A stretch of DNA of 16,992 bases from an uncultured Sphingomonas sp. (GTDB lineage: Bacteria; Pseudomonadota; Alphaproteobacteria; Sphingomonadales; Sphingomonadaceae), in NCBI GenBank assembly GCA_946886845.1, contig CAMPJH010000014.1, positions 1 through 16,992 on the forward strand, read 5' to 3'. Both the position numbers and the translations under genes were made by a program. The notes beneath the pieces are model-generated. The model saw only the letters and a list, made by a program, of their open reading frames with translations, did not search any database and was not told the origin of the DNA. Below are positions 7,250 to 13,847 of this stretch, one piece after another (position 1 is the stretch's first letter; each line of letters begins with the position of its first letter).

Positions 7250-9463
7250 CTAGGCGTCCGACTGATCCGGGATCAGTGCGATCTCCGTCCTCTTCTGACC
7301 GATCTTGCCGTACTTATAGCCGTAACCGTAGCCATAGCCGTATCCATATCCGTAGCCATAGCCGCCGCGACCTTCGATCGACTTGGTCAGGGTGGCGCCG
7401 ACGATATGGGCTCCGGCCGACTTGAGCTTGCCGACCGCTTCGCGGGCGATTCCGGTGCGGGTCTTGCCGCTTTCGACGACGAACAGCACGTCCTTGCTCA
7501 TCGATGCGATGAGCGGTGCGTCGGCCAGCCCGACCACCGGAGGCGCGTCGATAATGACCAGGTCGAACTGCGCCGAAGCCTCGCGGATGATCGCGTGGAA
7601 GCGGCCGGTCGAAAGCAGGTCGGCCGGGTTGGGCGGGATCGGCCCCGAAGCGAGCAGCCACAGATTGTCGAAATGGGTCGGTGACAGATGCCCGGTGATC
7701 GGCTCGTTGTTGGTCAGCAGCTTGGTCAGGCCGGTGTCTTCGGACGGCGATTTGAACGCCGGCTTGCGAAGGTCGCAGTCGACCAGCAGAACCGACTTGC
7801 CGCGCCTTGAGAAATTCTGGGCAAGCGCGAGCGCGGTCGAGGATTTGCCCTCGGCGGGACGGCTGCTGGTGACCAACAGGACCTTTGGAACGCCCGATTC
7901 CGTGCTGAATCCGAGCGACGCCGCGACCGTCGAATAGGCTTCTGAAATCCCCGATCCGGGATCCTTGAGGTCCTCGATGAAATCGCCCTTGCCCGGCTTC
8001 TTCGGGATCGTCCCGAGACACGCCAGCCCCAGCTTCCGGCGGACGTCCTCGCGGGTCTTGATCGTGTCGTTGAGATATTCGAGGGCGACCGCCGCCAGCA
8101 TGCCAAGCGTGAAGCCAAGGCCAAGACCGAACAGCAGGTTCACGAGGATGTTCGGCTTGTACGGCCCCGCGGGGACGTCGGCGCGATCGACGATCGACAC
8201 CGGCGACGTCCCGATTCCGCCGGCAACCCCGATTTCCTTGTAGCGCTGGAGCAGCGCGTCATAGAGCGCTCGATTGGTATCGACGTCGCGCTGAAGGATC
8301 GCATAGCGGATGCTCCGGCCGCGCAGGTTAAGCACTTGGCCCTTGAGGTTCGCGACCTGCCCCTGCAGCGCCCGCTCCGCGGCCGCGGCGGCCTGGAAAT
8401 CGGCGCGAAGGGCGTTGACTCGGCCGCTGGCCACGCTCGCATTCTCGCGAGCGATCTGGCGGTCCAGCTCCTCGATTTGCGAGCGCAGGCTGACCATCTC
8501 CGGATGGTCGGGCTTCATCATCGTCCGCTTCTGTTGATATTGCGCCGCGACTGCCGCTCGCGACTGGCGAATCGCCTGGCTGCTCGCCGTCTCGGTCGAG
8601 GTGATGCCGCTGTTCAGCGCCGCCCGATACGTGCCTTCCGCTGCGACCCTTCGAGCGGTCGCATCCGACAAGGCTCGGTTGATGCTCTGCAGGGATTCGC
8701 CCTGAGGCGACGTCGCGTCGCTTGCCAGCGCCGTGGCACCTCCGGTCGCAGTGTTGATGATCCCCTCCGCCTGCGCGTAGGCGACCAGCTCGCGCTCCGA
8801 TTTCTCGAGGTCGGTACGAGTCTTGGCGATCTGCCGCTCGAGGAAATTGCGAGCGTAAGCTGACGACTCGTATCGGCGCTGGAGGTTGGAATTGATGAAC
8901 GCCTCGGCAATCCCGTTGCCGATCTGAGCGGACAGCCGCGGCGAATCCGATGAAAAGCTGAACTGGATCAGCTGCCCTTCCGCGGGCGGAACCACGGCCA
9001 GACCTTGCGTGATTTTCGTCGTTGCCGCCTGGAGCCGCCTTGCGGGGTCCAGGCTCTGATCGACGAAGTCGGCATTATTCACGAGATTGAGGTCCTGGGC
9101 GACGCGTTCGGCAAGAGTCCTGCTGGACAGCAGGCCGACCTGCGTCGCGACATAATCCCATGGCGTCTCGGGCTCGGCGCCGGCGCTGCTTTCGTCGAGG
9201 ATTTCTACCGTCGGCGGGTTGACCTGAAGCATGACCCAGGAGCGGTACATCGGCGTGGTGAGAAGCGCGTAGGCGATCGCCAGGGCAATCCCGGCAGCGA
9301 CACAGCCGCCGATCAGCCATCGCCACTCGCGGATGATCCGCAGCAGCGTCGGCAGATCCAGCATCGGCCCCTGCTCCCTGGGCCGGGCCAGTTGCGTCGC
9401 CGGGTCGTATGGCTGGACCGGCCAAGCGCCTTCATCGGGAGTCAGAGCGAGATCGCGGTTCAT
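7250..9463 (-). CDS. Wzc/GumC-like polysaccharide co-polymerase with tyrosine-kinase domain (BY-kinase)
   Basis: This is an inner-membrane chain-length regulator fused to a bacterial tyrosine autokinase, 737 residues. A Wzz domain begins near 35, with a membrane helix about 50-69. A long periplasmic coiled-coil region spans about 100-435, and the second helix is about 439-462 (NILVNLLFGLGLGFTLGMLA). The kinase domain has Walker A SSRPAEGKSS (533-542), Walker A' LLVDCDLRKP (559-568) and Walker B LVIIDAPPV (635-643). The tail at 702-718 carries nine tyrosines in alternating Gly-Tyr order, the autophosphorylation cluster. It follows the export lipoprotein gene by 39 bases, the usual Wza-Wzc pairing. 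ATG 9463 has no clear ribosome binding site. ATG 9364 (residue 34) has GGGAG about 9 bases upstream, gives 704 residues and keeps the Wzz domain, so it is a serious alternative. Confidence 0.93.
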   Translation of the reverse strand: MNRDLALTPDEGAWPVQPYDPATQLARPREQGPMLDLPTLLRIIREWRWLIGGCVAAGIALAIAYALLTTPMYRSWVMLQVNPPTVEILDESSAGAEPETPWDYVATQVGLLSSRTLAERVAQDLNLVNNADFVDQSLDPARRLQAATTKITQGLAVVPPAEGQLIQFSFSSDSPRLSAQIGNGIAEAFINSNLQRRYESSAYARNFLERQIAKTRTDLEKSERELVAYAQAEGIINTATGGATALASDATSPQGESLQSINRALSDATARRVAAEGTYRAALNSGITSTETASSQAIRQSRAAVAAQYQQKRTMMKPDHPEMVSLRSQIEELDRQIARENASVASGRVNALRADFQAAAAAERALQGQVANLKGQVLNLRGRSIRYAILQRDVDTNRALYDALLQRYKEIGVAGGIGTSPVSIVDRADVPAGPYKPNILVNLLFGLGLGFTLGMLAAVALEYLNDTIKTREDVRRKLGLACLGTIPKKPGKGDFIEDLKDPGSGISEAYSTVAASLGFSTESGVPKVLLVTSSRPAEGKSSTALALAQNFSRRGKSVLLVDCDLRKPAFKSPSEDTGLTKLLTNNEPITGHLSPTHFDNLWLLASGPIPPNPADLLSTGRFHAIIREASAQFDLVIIDAPPVVGLADAPLIASMSKDVLFVVESGKTRTGIAREAVGKLKSAGAHIVGATLTKSIEGRGGYGYGYGYGYGYGYGYKYGKIGQKRTEIALIPDQSDA
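7310..7360 (-). repeat. Gly-Tyr codon repeat encoding the BY-kinase tyrosine tail
   Basis: Seventeen codons alternate Tyr with Gly (one Lys near the end), giving nine tyrosines. Tyr codons mix TAT and TAC, and Gly codons GGC, GGA and GGT, so the nucleotide repeat is imperfect. The repetition is at protein level, built from 6-base units such as GGCTAC, and looks selected, though slippage could still change copy number. Confidence 0.9.
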
Positions 9464-9502
9464 GCGACCGACCGGGAGCTGATCATAAGGTCGTCGCCCA
9501 TA

Positions 9503-10216
9503 TCAAAACGGTTGAAAGACTCTCAGGAGCGGGAACGCCTGGAAGATTTGCTTCTGGGCCGCCTTTATGGCGGAGCCGTCAACGACGACGATGTCACCGG
9601 AGTAAACCGGCGGATCGTCCATCTCGCCGCGCCGGATGCTGACCAGGTCGAACGCCGCCGCCTGGCGCTGGCCGGAGATCGTCCGAAATACCGCGACTCG
9701 GCGGGGATTCGCCGTTTCCTCGTCGACGCCGCCGGCGAGGGCGACGGCCTGCATCAGGGTCATCGGTCCGATCACCGGGAACATGCCGCCCTTGTTGACC
9801 GCACCATCGACCGTGACATTGCGCCCGGCCGAAGCCGTGATGCCAACGCTGATGTCGGGGTTCTCGAGATATTTTTCGCCATATTTGCGGGTCAGCGCGT
9901 CGTCGAGCTGCGCGGGCGTGAGGTTCATCGCGGCGATGTCACCGATTAGCGGCATGGCGATGTTTCCCCTCAGATCGACCTGATATTCGCCGGTGAGGTC
10001 GGTCATTCCGAATACCTTGACCGAAAGCGTATCCATCGGGGCGATCCTGTAGCCCGACTCCAGCGCCGCGACCGACGGCGGGTCCGGAGTGCCGAAATTG
10101 CTGCCGCCATAAGGGATGTTGCCGCCCCGAGTTTCGGCGCAGCCGGCCAGGGCAATCGCCGAAACTGCCAGGCTCAGACCTAGGGGACGCAAAGCGAACA
10201 ACTGGATCGAACGCAT
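9503..10216 (-). CDS. Wza/GumB-like polysaccharide export lipoprotein
   Basis: This is an outer-membrane-associated polysaccharide export protein of 237 residues. It has a lipoprotein signal: basic start, hydrophobic stretch about 9-22 and lipobox LAGC with lipidated C26. The Poly_export domain is about 55-130 (GYRIAPMDTLSVKVFG, NIAMPLIGDI, LTRKYGEKYLENP). One SLBB-type domain follows from about 134 (VTVDGAVNKGGMFPVIGPMTLMQAVALAGG). It is the short GumB-type form rather than the 350-plus-residue E. coli Wza type. The start ATG 10216 has GGGAG about 9 bases upstream. It precedes the BY-kinase gene and should form the export conduit with it. A 41-base gap separates it from the phosphatase gene upstream. 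Confidence 0.93.
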   Translation of the reverse strand: MRSIQLFALRPLGLSLAVSAIALAGCAETRGGNIPYGGSNFGTPDPPSVAALESGYRIAPMDTLSVKVFGMTDLTGEYQVDLRGNIAMPLIGDIAAMNLTPAQLDDALTRKYGEKYLENPDISVGITASAGRNVTVDGAVNKGGMFPVIGPMTLMQAVALAGGVDEETANPRRVAVFRTISGQRQAAAFDLVSIRRGEMDDPPVYSGDIVVVDGSAIKAAQKQIFQAFPLLRVFQPF

Positions 10217-10257
10217 CGAAACTCACTCCCAGTCTTAAGGCGGCCCCACTAACCCAC

Positions 10258-11040
10258 TTAATCGGCGAGCGGAACCCGCTCCGTTTCACTTTCGGACGTC
10301 TGGATCAGCCAGCGTTTCGGCCCCTCGATGGCAAGGGCGCTGAGGGTTCCGGTGCAATAGGCGCCGGTATCGATGCCGATCCGGTTGGAGGTAACTTCGA
10401 CCGAGTTGCTGATCGTATGACCATGGACGACGATGAATCCGCGGTCGCTGGTGTCGCCGAGGAACGGCTCGCGAATCCATCTCAGGTCGGTCTGGGACTG
10501 TTCGGAAAGGTCGATCCCGGGGCGGATCCCGGCATGGACGAACAGATAGCCGCCGAAGGACACGCTGTCGGCAAAGCTTTTCAGGAAGTCGATATGCTCG
10601 GGCGGAATCGCCTGGCGAAGCCGCTGGGTGACGGTTTGGGACGGCAAGCCCGCGAGCGCCGCCGGGTCGACCCCGTAGCTGCGCAGGGTCTCGGCGCCGC
10701 CGAACCGCAGCCAGCTTTTCAACAGGTCGGTCTCGCCGGCCAAGAGCCGGACCAGCACCTCCTCGTGGTTCCCCATGATGAAGTGCGCAGTGGCGCCAGG
10801 CGGCGAATAGGTTCGCAACCGTTCGACCACTTGCGCCGAGGCTTCGCCGCGATCGATGAGGTCGCCGAGGAAGACGATGCTGGTCTTGCGCTTAGGGCCA
10901 TGGGCGATCTCCGCCTCGATCCGTGCCAGCAGCCGGTTGAGCAGATCGAGGCAACCATGGACATCGCCGATCGCATAGGCGCGATGGCCCTTCGGTCCCG
11001 ACGGCTGCGAATTGCCAAAGAAGAGCTTGCGGGGCTTCAT
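10258..11040 (-). CDS. PPP-family metallophosphatase (Ser/Thr/Tyr protein phosphatase or ApaH-like)
   Basis: This 260-residue protein has all PPP-family metal and catalytic motifs: GDVHG (25-29), GDLIDRG (59-65), GNHE (90-93), VHAG (168-171) and HGHT (206-209). These build a two-metal centre that hydrolyses phosphoesters. Relatives include the lambda phosphatase, PrpA/PrpB and ApaH. The ATG at 11040 follows the glycosyltransferase TGA directly (TGAATG, no gap), so the two are translated together. In other capsule and exopolysaccharide operons a low-molecular-weight Tyr phosphatase (Wzb) or a PHP phosphatase dephosphorylates the BY-kinase. Neither is present here, so this enzyme may fill that role. 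Protein substrate versus dinucleotide substrate cannot be decided from sequence; the family call is firm. Confidence 0.92.
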   Translation of the reverse strand: MKPRKLFFGNSQPSGPKGHRAYAIGDVHGCLDLLNRLLARIEAEIAHGPKRKTSIVFLGDLIDRGEASAQVVERLRTYSPPGATAHFIMGNHEEVLVRLLAGETDLLKSWLRFGGAETLRSYGVDPAALAGLPSQTVTQRLRQAIPPEHIDFLKSFADSVSFGGYLFVHAGIRPGIDLSEQSQTDLRWIREPFLGDTSDRGFIVVHGHTISNSVEVTSNRIGIDTGAYCTGTLSALAIEGPKRWLIQTSESETERVPLAD

Positions 11041-12222
11041 TCAGTCATCGATCCCGTCGAGCGCTTCGAGGTAAGCCGCGACAACGCCCTCCTCGGAGAA
11101 TTCGCGTTCCGCCTTCGACCTTCCTCGTTTACCCATTGCCATACGATCCTTCGGCGACATTTCGGCGATAGTCAGCATCGCTTGCGCCAATGCGGCCGCG
11201 GAGCGCGCTTCGCAAAGCAGGCCGGTCACTCCGTGGTCCACCGCTTGACGGCATCCGGGAACGTCGGCCGCGACGACCGGCGTTGCCATCGCGCCGGCCT
11301 CGAGCAAGACGCGCGGCAGTCCCTCTCGATAGGATGGTAGCACAACGCAATCGGCATTTGCGATGAACGGCCGCACATCGTCGGTCCGGCCGAGCAGCTC
11401 GACCGCTCCGCTTGCGCCCGCCTCCTCGATGCTTTGGCGTGAGACGGCCTTGGGATGGTCCTCGATCGCGCCGATGACCTGAAACCGCGCCGGACGCCGC
11501 TGCTTGACCAGCGACGCAGCCTCGAGAAACTCACCCAGGCCCTTGTCCTTCAATAACCTGCCGATGAAAAGGAAGGTCGGCGGTTGCGCGCCTCCCTTCT
11601 TCGGCGCCGAAGCGAAGCGCGCCAGGTCGACCCCCGACCCCGCGACCAGCCCGGCCTGCTCGGCCCGGACCAGGCCGGAGCTGATGAACAGATCGAGGTC
11701 CTCCTGATTGTGAAAGAACACCTTGCGCGACCGCCGCAAGCCCCACCGGTAAAGGCGCGAAACGATGGCCTGGAGGATCCGGCCGCTGAGAAAGCCGGTG
11801 CCGAGCCCGGTTACGGTATTGATCGCCGGGATTCCCAGCGAAGCCGCCGACGCCGAGCCGTAGATGTTCGGCTTCGCGGTGAAGCCGAGGAAAGCTTTTG
11901 GCGCGATTCGGCGAATGGAACTGCGATAATCGAGCAACAGCTTGATGTCCCTGAGCGGCGAAACGCCGCGCGCATCGATCGCAATTGGAGCGATTTCGAC
12001 GCCCATCGCCCGCAAGGCCGGAGCGGCGTCGTCAAGCGGCGCCGAAGCCACCACCCGATAGCCGTTATCAATCAGTTCGCGGATGATCGGTGCGCGGAAA
12101 TTTATCAGGTTCCAACACGAGTTAGCCGCGACCAGGATAATTCGGCGAGGCGTGGTATGCGCCGCCGTCCTTGCCTTGCTACGCGCGCCCTTCGGACCGC
12201 GACCACGCCTGTTTTTCGTCAA
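11041..12222 (-). CDS. GT4-family glycosyltransferase (EpsD/PglA-like)
   Basis: This protein transfers an activated sugar to a lipid-linked exopolysaccharide precursor at the cytoplasmic face. The GT-B fold N-terminal half begins IILVAANSCWNLINFR and continues with GFTAKPNIYGSASA and NTVTGLGTGF. The C-terminal half has FLFIGRLLKDKGLGEFLEA, VVLPSYREGLPRVLLEAG with the GT4 E-x7-E pair (E300, E308 in the 393-residue form), and TPVVAADVPGCRQAV. The start is uncertain. The frame is open to a TTG at 12318, with TTGs also at 12252 and 12222 and no ATG or GTG before the domain. TTG 12222, with GAGG and AGG sites 7-11 bases upstream, is chosen because it begins a basic leader directly before the fold. 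It is the first gene of the exopolysaccharide operon and is divergent from the small plus-strand gene. Confidence 0.85.
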   Translation of the reverse strand: MTKNRRGRGPKGARSKARTAAHTTPRRIILVAANSCWNLINFRAPIIRELIDNGYRVVASAPLDDAAPALRAMGVEIAPIAIDARGVSPLRDIKLLLDYRSSIRRIAPKAFLGFTAKPNIYGSASAASLGIPAINTVTGLGTGFLSGRILQAIVSRLYRWGLRRSRKVFFHNQEDLDLFISSGLVRAEQAGLVAGSGVDLARFASAPKKGGAQPPTFLFIGRLLKDKGLGEFLEAASLVKQRRPARFQVIGAIEDHPKAVSRQSIEEAGASGAVELLGRTDDVRPFIANADCVVLPSYREGLPRVLLEAGAMATPVVAADVPGCRQAVDHGVTGLLCEARSAAALAQAMLTIAEMSPKDRMAMGKRGRSKAEREFSEEGVVAAYLEALDGIDD

Positions 12223-12340
12223 AAGCCAGCCTACCTCGAACGCAATTGTCAAAAGAATCTTAGCCTCTTCTTGACATTCCCTTTGCGTTGCGTCCGTTTT
12301 GGTGGCAATAGCGCCCAACTGGCTGACCGGGAGTTAGACG
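12223..12340. promoter_or_regulatory. Divergent promoter region between the exopolysaccharide operon and the small secreted-protein gene
   Basis: This 118-base gap is locally richer in A/T than its surroundings. On the plus strand it carries TTGACA at 12271-12276, a consensus-like -35, but the -10 position 17-18 bases on reads CCGTTT or CGTTTT, which is poor. On the minus strand another TTGACA begins with the TTG at 12252. A divergent control region is required by gene orientation, but no exact start sites can be given. If the glycosyltransferase starts at 12318, most of this stretch is coding. Confidence 0.45.
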
Positions 12341-12697
12341 ATGAGTTCGGTATTCCAAAAAGCGGCCTTTGTGGTCGCAGCGACCGCTTTATTGTCGACG
12401 CAGGCCGCATATGCCGCGCCGGCAAACACCGCACCGGGCCTCGACCCGCTGGTTTCCCTCAGCGTTCTCGGAACCGCGCAGTCGCGCGCCGCTGTTTGCG
12501 GCGCCGGCGCTCAATGCGCTCTGCCGGCCGCGGCCGTGGCCGCTTCGGCAGCTGCCGCTCAGCCCTATGACGGGCCTCGGCGGGGACCCGGCGTTTGGCC
12601 GCTGCTCCTCGGTCTTGGCGTAGTCGTCATCCTGATAGCAGTGATTCTGTCGGGCAACGGCGACGGCGACGGCGACCTGACTCCGATCAGCCCGTAA
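12341..12697 (+). CDS. Small exported, C-terminally membrane-anchored hypothetical protein
   Basis: This 118-residue protein matches no family I can name. Residues 1-25 form a Sec signal peptide (FVVAATALLST, then AYA before AP). The middle is Ala-rich with C53 and C59. Residues about 84-104 are a membrane segment (GVWPLLLGLGVVVILIAVIL), followed by an acidic Gly-Asp repeat and TPISP at the end. GGGAG lies 7 bases before ATG 12341, a good ribosome binding site. The coding sequence ends 20 bases before a strong terminator. It is divergent from the exopolysaccharide operon, so shared regulation is possible but not shown. Alanine-rich small proteins with a C-terminal Gly/Asp tail are common in sphingomonads, from memory. 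Confidence 0.8.
   Translation: MSSVFQKAAFVVAATALLSTQAAYAAPANTAPGLDPLVSLSVLGTAQSRAAVCGAGAQCALPAAAVAASAAAAQPYDGPRRGPGVWPLLLGLGVVVILIAVILSGNGDGDGDLTPISP
12659..12676 (+). repeat. Three tandem GGCGAC hexamers encoding Gly-Asp
   Basis: Three exact copies of GGCGAC encode an acidic Gly-Asp tail of the small membrane protein. Being exact, the unit could expand or contract by slippage without shifting frame. Confidence 0.85.
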
Positions 12698-12716
12698 GCC
12701 TCAGCCCAGGGCGACC

Positions 12717-12750
12717 AAAAAAAGGGGCGGCCAACGGGCCGCCCTTTTTC
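12717..12750. terminator. Bidirectional intrinsic terminator
   Basis: An exact 8-bp stem GGGCGGCC (12725-12732) / GGCCGCCC (12737-12744) has a 4-base loop AACG and is extended by a G-U pair and A-T pairs. It is followed by TTTTT on the plus strand and preceded by a run of seven A (T on the minus strand). It therefore serves both convergent genes, the small plus-strand gene ending at 12697 and apaG ending at 12765. Confidence 0.93.
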
Positions 12751-12764
12751 GTTGGGCTCAAGCC

Positions 12765-13178
12765 TCAGTGAGTGGGCGCAACCAGGGCGAAACGCGGAAT
12801 GGCGATGTCGAACACCGAGCCGTCCTCGTCGACCATTCGATAACTTCCGCTCATCGCGCCGCCCGGGGTATCGAGCGGGCAGCCGGAAACGTAATCGAAG
12901 CTGCTTCCCGGTGCGATCAACGGCGTCTCGCCGACAACGCCCTCGCCGTGGACTTCGTGGACGATGCCGGCGGCATCGACGATCCGCCAGCTTCGCGACA
13001 GCAGCTGGACCGACAGGTCGGAGCCGTTCTCGATCCTGATGTGATAGGACCAGAACCAGCGGTTGAGGGACGGGCTGGACTGCTCTGCCAAATAGCTGAC
13101 CGCGACCCGGACGCTGATGTCGCGCGTCGTCGCGACGTTCGGAAACAGGACGGCGAGCGTGTCGAATGACGAGGCCAT
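12765..13178 (-). CDS. apaG: ApaG domain protein
   Basis: This is a 137-residue ApaG-family protein with an immunoglobulin-like beta-sandwich; the molecular role is unsettled, though it is often named a Co2+/Mg2+ efflux-associated protein. Family motifs are WFWSYHIRIENGSDLSVQLLSR (split at about 41-62), WRIVDAAG, VHGEGVVGETPLIAPG, FDYVSGCPLDTPGGAMSGSY and a C-terminal IPRFAL. The start is ATG 13178, which gives the normal family length; the frame stays open further upstream into recO, but that part is shadow sequence. No strong ribosome binding site is visible. It follows recO by 41 bases and ends 14 bases before the terminator, so it is the last gene of the racemase-uvrC-recO-apaG unit. Confidence 0.93.
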   Translation of the reverse strand: MASSFDTLAVLFPNVATTRDISVRVAVSYLAEQSSPSLNRWFWSYHIRIENGSDLSVQLLSRSWRIVDAAGIVHEVHGEGVVGETPLIAPGSSFDYVSGCPLDTPGGAMSGSYRMVDEDGSVFDIAIPRFALVAPTH

Positions 13179-13219
13179 TGCCGAAGAGACTAGGCGCGGA
13201 GCGTGGAAAGACAAGCGCC

Positions 13220-13846
13220 CTAGGCGGCTAGACGACGAAGCCGGTCGACCAGCCTGGAACGGCTGTCGTGCAACGACTCGGTCCGCCCCGTCAGGACCTC
13301 GCGAAACAAGCAGGCCCCCGACAGATCGAGCGCGGTGAGGATTCCGTCCCAATCGGCAGCGCCCCCGCCGGCGAGCTGCGGCGGAGTATCCGCCGCTTCA
13401 CGGCCATAGCCGAGCTCGGACACCAACAGCAGCTCGAAACGGGCGAGCGCCGCGGCCCACCCGCTCGCCGACGGCGCCGCTTCGACCGCATCGAGCAATC
13501 CGCCGAGCGCCTCGAACAGCCGCGGATAGGGCTGCCGCTCGGGCAGCGACGCGGCAACCAGCGCTGTCGCCCAGGCGATCGCCGCCGCCGGCAGCGCTTC
13601 GGTCAGGATCGGAGCGCGGCTGTGGGCAAGCTCGAGCGTGGCTTGCGGCAGCTGGCCGTCGGTCCGCGAGCGCAGTTGCGCCGCGACGACATTGCCCGGG
13701 ATGAGCATCGGGCGGATTCGCCGGCCGCGCCCGCCCCGGACGTAAGCGGCAACCAGCCCGTGCTCGGGCGTAAGCAGTCGGACCACTATGCCATGCTCGC
13801 CGTGGCCGCGGACTCCGCAGACGATCGCTTCGGTTTCGGCCTGCAC
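13220..13846 (-). CDS. recO: DNA repair protein RecO
   Basis: RecO loads RecA onto SSB-coated single-stranded DNA with RecR in gap repair and anneals strands. The 208-residue protein starts with the N-terminal OB fold (EAIVCGVRGHGEHGIVVRLL, GLVAAYVRGGRGRR, LIPGNVVAAQL) and continues with the helical domain (RFELLLVSELGYG). It is somewhat shorter than the usual 230-250 residues, and the C-terminal region has no zinc-binding cysteine cluster. The start is GTG at 13846, one base after the uvrC TGA, so translational coupling is likely. It lies between uvrC and apaG. Confidence 0.9.
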   Translation of the reverse strand: MQAETEAIVCGVRGHGEHGIVVRLLTPEHGLVAAYVRGGRGRRIRPMLIPGNVVAAQLRSRTDGQLPQATLELAHSRAPILTEALPAAAIAWATALVAASLPERQPYPRLFEALGGLLDAVEAAPSASGWAAALARFELLLVSELGYGREAADTPPQLAGGGAADWDGILTALDLSGACLFREVLTGRTESLHDSRSRLVDRLRRLAA

Positions 13847-13847
13847 G

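Noticed and set aside
13179..13352. Upstream extension of the apaG frame
   Set aside because: It overlaps recO, and the family's normal length is reached from ATG 13178.
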